Positions 56,833-64,000 of a stretch of 64,000 nucleotides of DNA are shown here, piece by piece. Below the pieces are notes generated by a model that was not told where the DNA came from, did no database searches, and saw only the letters and a program-made list of their open reading frames with translations. The position numbers and the translations under genes are program-made. The number at the start of each line of letters is the position of its first letter. The stretch's first letter is position 1. Source of the DNA: Flavobacterium frigoris PS1 (GTDB taxonomy: Bacteria; Bacteroidota; Bacteroidia; Flavobacteriales; Flavobacteriaceae); NCBI RefSeq assembly GCF_000252125.1, contig NZ_AHKF01000016.1, positions 97,209 through 161,208 on the forward strand, written 5' to 3'.

Positions 56833-58512
56833 TTATTTTGACAGTCCTAATTCCTCCTTCATAGCTTCTCTCATTTCTACTTTACGAATTTTACCTGTAA
56901 CAGTCATTGGGAATTCATGCACAAATTTCACGTAATATGGAATCGTATAGTGCGCTATTTTTCCACGACAATATTCTTTAACTTCTAGCTCAGTGAGTTT
57001 GTAATTGTCTTGCATCTGAATCCAAACGCAAACTTGCTCTCCCAGTTTTTCGTCTGGAATACCAAAAACAGAAACTTCTTTTATGTTTTCATGGGTGTAC
57101 AAGAATTCTTCAATCACTTTTGGGTAAATGTTTTCTCCGCCACGTATAATCATATCTTTTATTCTTCCAACAATGTTGATGTAGCCTTCGTTATCCATAA
57201 TGGCTAGATCGCCACTGTGCATCCAACCGGCAGAATCGATTGATTCTTTTGTTCTGACTGGGTCATTCCAATATCCCAGCATTACGCAATAGCCACGGGT
57301 GCATAATTCTCCCGTTTCCCCTATAGGAACTACTTGATGGGTTTCTGGATGGATGATTTTTATTTCGGTATGGGGTAATATTTTCCCCACGGTACTTACT
57401 CTTTTCTCAAACGATGTGTCGTGTCTTGTTTGTGTACTCAAGGGACTGGTTTCGGTCATCCCATAACCAATTCCCATTTCGGTCAAATTCATTTCTGATT
57501 GGACTTTTTTCATCAGTTCCGTAGGGCAAAGGGACCCAGCCATAATTCCTGTTCTCAAACTACTTAAATCATATTTTTTTCGGTTGGGATGATCTAATTC
57601 AGCAAAAAACATAGTTGGAACACCGTAAAGTGCTGTTGCTTTTTCTTCAGAAATAGCTTTAAGGGTGGTTTCTGCATCAAAAGTCTCGCTAGGATAAATC
57701 ATAGTAGCGCCTTGACTAATGCAGCCTAAATTTCCTAAAACCATTCCAAAACAGTGATAGAGCGGTACTGGTATTACAATTTTATCTTTCTCTGTGATGC
57801 GTTGCGTTTTGGTTGCGAAATAACCGTTGTTTAATATGTTATGATGACTCAATGTAGCTCCTTTTGGACTTCCGGTCGTGCCACTAGTAAATTGAATGTT
57901 GATGGGATCGTCAAAAGAAAGCGTGCTTTGTCTTTTTTCTAGTTCGTGATAATCGATACGAATTCCCATATCAATAAATTCTTCCCACATCAATATTCCG
58001 TGTAGGTTGTTTTTGCTTAATGAGATTACCGATTTTAATAACGGAAATTCGTCGCAATCGAAAGTGGGGAGTAGGTTGTCTTTTAGTATTGGAATGAGTT
58101 CATACATCATTTCGCTGTAATCGATATGTTTGCTTTTGTCAGCGATTACGATTGATTTACAACCCGAATGGTTTAGTGCGTATTCCAGTTCGTAGGTCCT
58201 GTAACTGGGGTTGATATTGACTAAAATAGCACCTATTTTTGCAGTCGCTATTTGTACAATCAACCACTCAACACAATTGGGAGCGCAGATTCCCACGCGG
58301 TCCCCTTTTTTGATGTCGATTGACAAGAAAGCTTTGGCACATTGATTCACTCGAATTTCAAGCTGTTCATAAGTATAACGAATGTTTTGGTGTCTAGATA
58401 CCACGGCCTCGTTTTTAGGGAATCGGCTTACGGTTTCTTCAAAAGCACCTCCAATGGTTAGGCCTAACAATGGTTCGTCACTTGTGCCGCTAGTATAACT
58501 GTATTTTTTCAT
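56833..58512 (-). CDS. Acyl-CoA synthetase (AMP-dependent ligase)
   Basis: A 559-residue ANL-superfamily enzyme: P-loop TSGTTGSPKGATLSHHN, YGMTETSP, A8 region HSGDLAIMDNEGYINIVGRIKDMIIRGGENIYP and the catalytic Lys in TVTGKIRK. It loads a fatty or related acid onto CoA. The downstream hydrolase on the same strand overlaps its start by 4 bp, so the two are co-transcribed. Confidence 0.93.
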   Translation of the reverse strand: MKKYSYTSGTSDEPLLGLTIGGAFEETVSRFPKNEAVVSRHQNIRYTYEQLEIRVNQCAKAFLSIDIKKGDRVGICAPNCVEWLIVQIATAKIGAILVNINPSYRTYELEYALNHSGCKSIVIADKSKHIDYSEMMYELIPILKDNLLPTFDCDEFPLLKSVISLSKNNLHGILMWEEFIDMGIRIDYHELEKRQSTLSFDDPINIQFTSGTTGSPKGATLSHHNILNNGYFATKTQRITEKDKIVIPVPLYHCFGMVLGNLGCISQGATMIYPSETFDAETTLKAISEEKATALYGVPTMFFAELDHPNRKKYDLSSLRTGIMAGSLCPTELMKKVQSEMNLTEMGIGYGMTETSPLSTQTRHDTSFEKRVSTVGKILPHTEIKIIHPETHQVVPIGETGELCTRGYCVMLGYWNDPVRTKESIDSAGWMHSGDLAIMDNEGYINIVGRIKDMIIRGGENIYPKVIEEFLYTHENIKEVSVFGIPDEKLGEQVCVWIQMQDNYKLTELEVKEYCRGKIAHYTIPYYVKFVHEFPMTVTGKIRKVEMREAMKEELGLSK

Positions 58513-59282
58513 GATTCTGAATTTAAAAAAGAGTGAATTGTTGCTGCAATAAGTGAGGGGTTTTCTTTATAAGGAAAATGCCCGCAATCATCAATTAGAA
58601 CGACCTTGGCTTTTTTGCCTATTAGTTGTGCAATACTTTTGCAATGCGCGTTGGTCGCATATTCGTCTTGTTTGCCTTGAATGATAAGGCTTGGGCATTG
58701 AATTTTTAGTAACTCAGTTTCTATATTCCAATTCTTAAAATCAGCTGAAAGCCAGCAGTCTTGCCAATTCTGAAAAAGACTGCTTGTTTTGTCGTCGTGA
58801 TATTTCTTTAATTGGCTAATGATTTTTTCTGAATTTTGAATTGTACGTTGAATACCTTCAGTAGTTTCCTCTTCTACTTTCGAATGGCCAGCAATACTAA
58901 CGATAGCTTTGCAGTCTTGGTATTTTGCTGCATAGAGAAGCGCTATGCTTCCTCCATCGCTGGAGCCAATTAAAACAACGTTTTTAAGGTTTTGTGTCGC
59001 GATAATTTTTTTTAGAAAATCGGCTTCCGCTTCTAAATAGCCTTTAGACCATTTAGCAGTGGTTGCTGCTGATTTTCCATGACCCACTCGATCATACGTA
59101 AAACCGACTGAACCCATTTTCTGACATAGAGTAGAAGGGAAGTCTTTCCAACTTTCAGAACAGCCTAACGCATCATGCAGAAAAAGAAGTAGTGTATCGT
59201 TTGTGCTATTTGCGGGAGTTATGTAGCTGCAGGAAATTATTTTGCCTTCTATTTCAACCGTTATCATCTCGCTGCTGCACAT
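58509..59282 (-). CDS. Alpha/beta hydrolase
   Basis: A 257-residue soluble hydrolase with nucleophile elbow GSSDGGS, oxyanion HDALGCSESW and catalytic His in DDCGHFPYKENP. No signal peptide. Its stop overlaps the start of the acyl-CoA ligase; the pair suggests handling of acyl esters, but substrate cannot be read. Confidence 0.85.
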   Translation of the reverse strand: MCSSEMITVEIEGKIISCSYITPANSTNDTLLLFLHDALGCSESWKDFPSTLCQKMGSVGFTYDRVGHGKSAATTAKWSKGYLEAEADFLKKIIATQNLKNVVLIGSSDGGSIALLYAAKYQDCKAIVSIAGHSKVEEETTEGIQRTIQNSEKIISQLKKYHDDKTSSLFQNWQDCWLSADFKNWNIETELLKIQCPSLIIQGKQDEYATNAHCKSIAQLIGKKAKVVLIDDCGHFPYKENPSLIAATIHSFLNSES

Positions 59283-59608
59283 ATTTATTTTTCGTTTTGA
59301 GATTTAAATGTAGCGTTTTTTTACAGCATAGACGGACTAAAAAGATTTTTTTAGCACGTAATAATTCAAAAACAAACGAAATTACTTCTATGAATCTGCA
59401 ATATAGTTTAAGGCTGTGCTTTTTAATGTATTTCACTTTTAGCTTGAAAAAATAAAAAACCGCGAATGCACGATTTTAAATCGGTGAATCAATGATCGAA
59501 TTTTCATGCTTTTTTAAAAAAGAAAAAACCGCAAATTCGCTAATTAAATATTGCGAATCTGCGGTTAAATTTTGTATAATAATCACTTTGAATCAGTGGC
59601 TAAAAACT
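59283..59608. other. 326-bp gap between the hydrolase and phhA
   Basis: No reading frame supported. It contains the phhA terminator (59527-59566) and, at 59457-59480, a degenerate relative of its left arm (AACCGCGAATGCACGATTT), so the terminator sequence appears once intact and once decayed. The 59283-59440 part is AT-rich and featureless. Confidence 0.6.
59527..59566 (-). terminator. phhA terminator
   Basis: 14-bp stem AACCGCAAATTCGC / GCGAATCTGCGGTT (one mismatch), 12-nt loop, followed by TTTTTTCTTTTTT on the minus strand. Confidence 0.9.
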
Positions 59609-61366
59609 TTATACGTTTTCTTTCGTAAGAATCAAGTCCAAACCACCACTAATTAAATGCGCCACTTCAGGTCTTCTTTGTTTTAAATTTTCAAGATAAA
59701 TCAGAACTTCTTCCAGTAGTTGTGGTTCGTTTCTGTCTATCAGTAGTTCTGCAATTTCTATGGACAATAACCAATCGTTCGCATGAGCTGCTTTTAGTTT
59801 ACTAAGTACAGGAGCTAATGAAGTTTCGAGATCTTTCGTTTCTCTTATGGAGCGAATCGTATGGTATAATGATTCTAGGTCGTCACGTTCAGCAGAATGC
59901 TTTGCTTTGATGGTTGTACTAGATGGTAAATGCGTAATCAAGTCAAAACTATTCACATCAGCAGGGCCTGAAAAAGCCGAAACTAATTTTTTACCGACAG
60001 CCATATCATATACGCCCCATTCTGGTTGAAACAAAATCGTTTCACCGTGAGTTACTGTACAATTGTTCATGCGGATAAGGATGATTTCTCCCTGAAGGTT
60101 TCTGGAGCCCGTAATGATTTCCCCTTCAACAGTAATGTCGCCTTCAAATTCCAGTTTTACGGTATTGCCTTCCGTTATATTGTAGGCAGTTAAGTCTTTC
60201 GGACTCATATCTTCAATGGCAAGGTTGATGCCTTTCAGTTTTCCTATCGGGCTACCAAAACCTTCCGCATGAGTTAGTTTGCCGTGGCCAACCAATTCTT
60301 TTTCGCGAGAAGCTAAAGCTGTTTTTCCTGTAGTTTGTATATAAATAGGTTTGCCTTCATGTGAAATCACTTTGGTGAAAACACCTGAAACCTGTAAGCC
60401 AGTACTCAATTCAATAGTTCCTAAAGCATTAGATTCAATCAGTTTTTCTATTCCAGATAAACCACCAGTTCTGAGTGCCATTTTATTAGCAAACTCTTCT
60501 AAGACCAAACTTAAATGCGAAAAACTAGGCGTTACATAAAGCTGAGGTTGCAGTTTAGTAATGTCAAAATTCTGGTTTGCGGCTGATAGGTCATAAGGGA
60601 TTTTCTTCACCTTGTCCGTCATACAATAAGCACTTTCGCCTATTGAGGATAACAAACCGGCACCATATATTTTTGGATTTTCAACAGTTCCTATTAAGCC
60701 ATATTCAACAGTCCACCAGTGTAAATTTCTGATTTGCGCCATTTCAGATAATTCGCCCATATTATTCTGCAAGTCTTCCACCGCTTTTTCGGCAGCATCA
60801 ATAGTAGCTTGTGGCGTGTCTTCCGCTTCTTTGACTATCGATAACAGTCTGATTGCTTCATACATTTGGTAATCCTTATCCGAAGAAATCGCTTTGCAGC
60901 CTATTTCTCCAAAACGGCGTAAATATTCCGCATATTCTGGGTTGGCAATAATAGGAGCATGACCAGCACCTTCATGAATAATGTCCGGAGCGGGTGTGTA
61001 TTCAATGTGTTCTAGCTGACGAATATCCGAAGCAATAACCAGTACGTTATACGCCTGAAACTCCATAAATGCGTTAGGCGGAATAAATCCGTCCACAGCC
61101 ACGGCAGCCCAACCAATATCCGTAAGGATACGGTTCATACCGTACATACTTGGTATGTTGTCTACTTCAATTCCCGTTTTCTTCAAGCCGTCTAAATAGG
61201 ACTTGTGCGCCACTTTCGAAAGGTAATCCACATTTTTGCGCATCACATAACGCCATACGGCTTGATTGATAGGCGTGTAATCGCTATAATCCTGAGGCTT
61301 AATAAATTGCTTCAAGTGTTTTGGCAATCGGTCTAATAACGGATTAGTTTCAATAGTTGCATTCAT
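59609..61366 (-). CDS. phhA: Aromatic amino acid hydroxylase (phenylalanine 4-monooxygenase-like) with C-terminal extension
   Basis: A 585-residue protein. Residues ~20-300 form the pterin- and Fe(II)-dependent hydroxylase domain, with iron ligands His131 and His136 in IIHEGAGHAPI. The last ~280 residues are not part of normal bacterial PAH (~270-300 aa) and include a beta-rich segment (GKPIYIQTTGKTALASREKELVGHG) and a helical tail. The frame is open 26 codons upstream, but those codons lie in a repeat and over a -7 box, so the ATG at 61364-61366 is used. PhhB (37557) would recycle the pterin. Confidence 0.9.
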   Translation of the reverse strand: MNATIETNPLLDRLPKHLKQFIKPQDYSDYTPINQAVWRYVMRKNVDYLSKVAHKSYLDGLKKTGIEVDNIPSMYGMNRILTDIGWAAVAVDGFIPPNAFMEFQAYNVLVIASDIRQLEHIEYTPAPDIIHEGAGHAPIIANPEYAEYLRRFGEIGCKAISSDKDYQMYEAIRLLSIVKEAEDTPQATIDAAEKAVEDLQNNMGELSEMAQIRNLHWWTVEYGLIGTVENPKIYGAGLLSSIGESAYCMTDKVKKIPYDLSAANQNFDITKLQPQLYVTPSFSHLSLVLEEFANKMALRTGGLSGIEKLIESNALGTIELSTGLQVSGVFTKVISHEGKPIYIQTTGKTALASREKELVGHGKLTHAEGFGSPIGKLKGINLAIEDMSPKDLTAYNITEGNTVKLEFEGDITVEGEIITGSRNLQGEIILIRMNNCTVTHGETILFQPEWGVYDMAVGKKLVSAFSGPADVNSFDLITHLPSSTTIKAKHSAERDDLESLYHTIRSIRETKDLETSLAPVLSKLKAAHANDWLLSIEIAELLIDRNEPQLLEEVLIYLENLKQRRPEVAHLISGGLDLILTKENV

Positions 61367-61390
61367 GTCGAAAACGTTGTAGTTAAGATA

Positions 61391-61398
61391 CAAAAGTA
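61391..61398 (-). promoter_or_regulatory. -7 box of phhA
   Basis: Minus strand TACTTTTG, 25 nt before the ATG at 61366; it lies inside the upstream open frame and so excludes the longer start. No clear -33 box. Confidence 0.5.
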
Positions 61399-61405
61399 CG
61401 AATTC

Positions 61406-61563
61406 TGGGAGCCATTTCCCGCTTTTCATTGCAAGTTTTTGCATCGCCGTTTGTTTTTCTAAAGTTTATAAAAGAGCTTCCTCTGGTCGCTTTTTATAAA
61501 CAAGAAAAACTGAAACGGCTTTTACAAAAAGCTTTTCATTACAATCGGGGCTAGGGGAGTTGT
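61406..61563. repeat. Structured dispersed repeat, full copy (C)
   Basis: About 158 bp: TGGGAGCCATTTCCCGC left end, GCCGTTTGTTTTTCT pairing with AGAAAAACTGAAACGGC, GTTTATAAAAGAGC/GCTTTTTATAAAC around loop TTCCTCTGGTC (61478-61488), right end CGGGGCTAGGGGAGT. The best-folded of the copies. It starts 8 bp upstream of the phhA -7 box. Confidence 0.85.
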
Positions 61564-61645
61564 ATTTTGATTTGGGATTTGGTGATTCAAGAGATCATCT
61601 TATGTTTGCAGCAACTAAGAAAAAAAAGTATGCTATTTGAACCTC

Positions 61646-61710
61646 GTTGTAAACGCTACGATTGTGCTGTAAACAAAAATAGGCGCTCGTTACAAACGAG
61701 CGCCAGTAGG
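61646..61710. repeat. Dispersed repeat R1
   Basis: Similar to 63877-63943 (GTAAACGCTACGATTGTGCTG; GGCGCTCGT/ACGAGCGCC hairpin; CGCCAGTAGG). Its junction truncates the amino-acid permease remnant at 61713. Confidence 0.65.
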
Positions 61711-61712
61711 AA

Positions 61713-62016
61713 TAGATAGCCCGCAAAGCCTTTAGTGAAAAGTGCTATTGATGTCACATATGACAACCATATTAGTATGCTTAAAGCACTTGTTACAATA
61801 TTATCTCAAAGTCCTTTTAATATAAATGCAATTGGATCTGCATTCGATATAATCTTTCCTCCTAATATAGTGCATGAATAAGCCACTGTTAAGGAATAAA
61901 TGCTTCTGGTAAATCATTTCGGCAATTTTAGCTCCTAAACCAAATATAAAAAAATGCTAGCGCCAATGATTGTGCCTACTACCATAGATATTACTTCAGT
62001 TAAACTAAGTTTCTTT
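61713..62016 (-). pseudogene. Amino-acid permease (APC) N-terminal remnant
   Basis: The minus strand encodes, over three frames, KKLSLTEVISMVVGTIIGASIF, GLGAKIAE, GGKIISNADPIAFILKGL, a TGA stop, then DNIVTSALSILIWLSYVTSIALFTKGFAGYLF. This is the first ~95 residues of an APC-family permease with a small deletion, frameshifts and a stop, cut by repeat R1. Non-functional. Confidence 0.7.
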
Positions 62017-62154
62017 TTTTTATTCTATTTTTTCATCCTGCGAACTCTTTCAGCAAATTCATCGAAGGACAAAAGGCAAAGTTAGCATTGTAGATTTTCA
62101 GTTTACATACAGTCTAATTTTGGTCGATTTGCTATGCCTGCCACTCTGCTTCCT

Positions 62155-62192
62155 ACCACCATAATTTTCTTTGTGTATATTATTATGGTGGT
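62155..62192. repeat. Perfect 11-bp palindrome after ferritin
   Basis: ACCACCATAAT / ATTATGGTGGT, 16-nt loop, 24 bp past the ferritin stop. No T run follows on the minus strand, so terminator function is uncertain. Confidence 0.5.
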
Positions 62193-62215
62193 CTAAAGTT
62201 ATGTCACTTAAAAAT

Positions 62216-62767
62216 TTAAGGGCTCTCAGTTGTTACATCCTGTGCGGCTGTCACTTCATCGGATGTTTTTTCCATATTTCTGTCAAATGAATATAAAACA
62301 TCGCTACTCATTTTTTCGCCTCCTGCTATTTTAATTTTATCTAATAAGTTCATCGCGAGCGTTTCTTCTTCCACTTGTTCCTTAACAAACCATTGCATAA
62401 AATCCCAAGTTGCCCAATCTTCTTCTTCATGGCTCATCTTTACAATTTTGTAAACGGCTTTTGTATTATCCACTTCGTGCTCGAATATTTTTTCAAAACA
62501 GTTGTTTATATTTACCGGATTCTCTGAGGGAGCTGGAATAGCTGTTACTTCTACCTTGGCACCTCTTTTTAAAATATATTCTAATATTTTCATCATGTGG
62601 TTGCGCTCCTCTTGAGCATGTCTGAAAAGGAAATTAGCGATGCCGCCAAATCCCTGTCCGTCAGCCCAAGCAGCATAAGACAAATATATTTGCGAAGCAT
62701 GTGCTTCTTTTGTTATTTGTGCGTTCAATGCGTCTGAAATCGTTTTTGAAAGTCTGTTTGTGTTCAT
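62216..62767 (-). CDS. Ferritin
   Basis: A 183-residue ferritin-like protein with the ferroxidase-site residues in EAHASQIYLSYAAWADGQGFGGIANFLFRHAQEERNHMMKILEYIL and a later EQVEEETLAMNLLDKI. It stores iron as a 24-mer in the cytosol. It lies 25 bp after the reductase gene, so the two may share a transcript. Confidence 0.95.
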   Translation of the reverse strand: MNTNRLSKTISDALNAQITKEAHASQIYLSYAAWADGQGFGGIANFLFRHAQEERNHMMKILEYILKRGAKVEVTAIPAPSENPVNINNCFEKIFEHEVDNTKAVYKIVKMSHEEEDWATWDFMQWFVKEQVEEETLAMNLLDKIKIAGGEKMSSDVLYSFDRNMEKTSDEVTAAQDVTTESP

Positions 62768-62792
62768 TTTATTGTTTATTTAGTATGTTGTT

Positions 62793-63464
62793 TTAAAATG
62801 CCTCTTTGACAATTAAATTTTTATCTACGTGCAAATCGACTAATTGTTTTTCGATTGCTTCCATCATTGGCGGAGGCCCGCAGAGATAAAATAATTTATC
62901 TAATCCGCTGCAGTTTTCTTGGATGAAATCTTTAGTAATTTGTCCGTTTGCATAACCTTGCACTTTTTCATCAGATAAAATGTTGATGAAATTATCGCTT
63001 AGTAATTTTTTAAATTCATCTTCGAGTATGATATCATTCTTTTTTTTGTTTGCGAAGATGAGCTTGTTATTTCCTATTTCTTTTTTCGAGTCAAGGTGTC
63101 TGAAAATAGAGATAAACGGAGTGATTCCAGCGCCTCCAGCTATAAATACTCCTTCGCCTTTGTAGCTGATCGCGCCGAACACCTCATGTAAAATTAACTC
63201 ATCGTTTTTTTTTAGATGGAGTAATTCGTTTGTCACACCTTTATGTGATGGATAAGTTTTAATAATAAATTCAAGATAGTTATCCTCAGGCAAGGAAGTG
63301 AAAGTAAAAGGATTCTTGTTATCGTTCCATCCATTTTTGTTTATGGAAATTTCTGTGGCTTGCCCTGGGCTGAAGGTATAATTTTTAGGTTTTTCAGTAA
63401 CAATTTTCAATACATCATGAGTGACCTTCTCTATTGATTGTATTTTTACAATATGTTTTTGCAT
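62793..63464 (-). CDS. Flavodoxin-reductase-like FAD/NAD(P)H oxidoreductase
   Basis: A 223-residue ferredoxin-NADP-reductase-fold enzyme: FAD segment NPFTFTSLP, NADPH segment GEGVFIAGGAGITPFISIFRHL, and LFYLCGPPPMMEAI. No iron-sulfur domain. Next to ferritin; it could supply electrons for iron release, which is inference. Confidence 0.87.
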   Translation of the reverse strand: MQKHIVKIQSIEKVTHDVLKIVTEKPKNYTFSPGQATEISINKNGWNDNKNPFTFTSLPEDNYLEFIIKTYPSHKGVTNELLHLKKNDELILHEVFGAISYKGEGVFIAGGAGITPFISIFRHLDSKKEIGNNKLIFANKKKNDIILEDEFKKLLSDNFINILSDEKVQGYANGQITKDFIQENCSGLDKLFYLCGPPPMMEAIEKQLVDLHVDKNLIVKEAF

Positions 63465-63480
63465 CGTATTTTTATTTTGA

Positions 63481-63620
63481 TTATTGTTTTGCTAAATCAC
63501 TTTCGGGAATTTTCTTCTTCAGGTGATATCTTCAGTTTTAATTTCTCTTGAAGCAAGTCGTTTTTGCAAAATGTCAAGAGGTGAATCTTTCTGCATGCGT
63601 TGACTGGGAATATTATAAGG
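63481..63620 (-). pseudogene. SHOCT-domain protein C-terminal remnant
   Basis: The minus strand reads QKDSPLDILQKRLASREIKTEDIT then a stop; shifted by one base it continues ...KKIPESDLAKQ-stop at 63481. LDILQKRLASREI is the SHOCT signature. Frameshifted, with no clear start, so a decayed end of a membrane or stress protein. Confidence 0.6.
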
Positions 63621-64000
63621 GAGTGCGAGTATCTAAAAGAGAAATATTAGCCAAACAAACCAACATTTCAGGGGCATTCCCCAAAGTGACAACCAACGTA
63701 ACCATAGATAGTTTATAAATCTATATTGTCAATCAATCTTCATAATATCACAAAGGTGGGCCGGTTTTGCAAAATAGGTGTTACATAATTGTTTAAATTA
63801 ATTACATTATTCATACATTCTAAATGCTTTTTTTTGTCTATCGGTTCAAAATAAGGGGATTATATGCTGTAAACTGCTTTGCAAAAGCTACGATGGTGCT
63901 GTAAATTGAAATAGGTGCTCTTTTGCAAACGACCGCCAGTTGGAAAGTTTATCAGTTATTAAAACGTGCCACACGAAAGGATTCGTGCCTTTACTTTGTG
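63621..64000. other. Right-edge gap, mostly non-coding
   Basis: About 380 bp with repeat R2 (63877-63943) and no supported full gene. A 30-codon minus frame (63613-63705, VTLVVTLGNAPEMLVCLANISLL) may be another decayed membrane-protein fragment. The rest is AT-rich. Confidence 0.5.
63877..63943. repeat. Dispersed repeat R2
   Basis: Partner of R1 at 61646-61710 (shared GCTACGATGGTGCTGTAAA, AATAGGTGCTC, CGCCAGTTGG). The hairpin arms are more diverged here. Confidence 0.6.

Noticed and set aside
61367..61444. Extended N-terminus of the aromatic hydroxylase
   Set aside because: These 26 codons lie over a -7 box and in the dispersed repeat, and the extra residues do not match the family.
63613..63705. 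30-codon frame near the right edge as a gene
   Set aside because: Too short, in decayed surroundings, no recognised family; kept only as a possible fragment.

Overview
The window is a chromosomal segment of a gliding or T9SS-type Flavobacteriaceae bacterium, most like Flavobacterium. The basis is AT-rich DNA, the gldK-gldL-gldM-gldN cluster, an exosortase-F pair, GSCFA and SusC-era style outer-membrane genes, and promoters of the Bacteroidota type (-33 TTG/TTTG, -7 TAnnTTTG) without clear Shine-Dalgarno sites. Species was not determined. Two intact initiator tRNA genes are present; there is no rRNA and no CRISPR array.

Layout. 1-5.4 kb: start of pnp, rpsO, a YwqK/TonB-C protein, a GAF protein, xrtF with its partner gene, an ATP-cone/Mrr-like nuclease and a beta-CASP hydrolase. 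5.6-9.3 kb: a DedA gene, then a 2.9 kb accessory insert of poorly known secreted or orphan genes. That insert is bracketed by the real 3' end of groEL and a second, decayed copy of it, and contains an 82-bp perfect direct repeat. 9.3-16.2 kb (minus): miaB, a 48-aa membrane protein, a sigma-54 activator, lptE, a TPR protein, secG, groES and groEL. 16.4-22.0 kb: a glycerol operon glpD-glpK-glpF-porin with a divergent DeoR/GlpR regulator. 22.2-30.7 kb: topA, a degenerate arginase-fold protein, then gldKLMN (motor and ring of the type IX secretion and gliding machine). 30.8-39.4 kb: mixed housekeeping genes (DAO oxidoreductase, ABC-F, App1-like phosphatase, lipid kinase, acyltransferase, pterin dehydratase, LRR protein). 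39.5-40.5 kb: a 364-bp tandem unit with two GIY-YIG nuclease genes, each ending in a tRNA-fMet 3'-half-like sequence, beside two intact tRNA-fMet genes. 40.6-46.4 kb: era, der and a large beta-barrel protein. 46.5-61.4 kb: SDR, TPM/LemA cluster, MerR regulator, M23 peptidase, alaS, GSCFA, DUF4230, acyl-CoA ligase, hydrolase and an aromatic amino acid hydroxylase. 61.4-64 kb: a decaying stress-type region with intact ferritin and flavodoxin-reductase-like genes among remnants of an amino-acid permease and a SHOCT protein.

The observations most worth following are (1) the GIY-YIG/tRNA-fMet tandem unit, (2) the groEL 3'-end duplication that frames an orphan cassette locus, and (3) a dispersed ~150-165 bp structured repeat, three full copies and one internally deleted copy, whose outer arms, long stem and terminal loop are kept. 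Smaller points include a degenerate arginase fixed between topA and gldK, and a terminator-like hairpin that abuts a start codon. All identifications were made by reading the sequence and recalling families; no database search was run.
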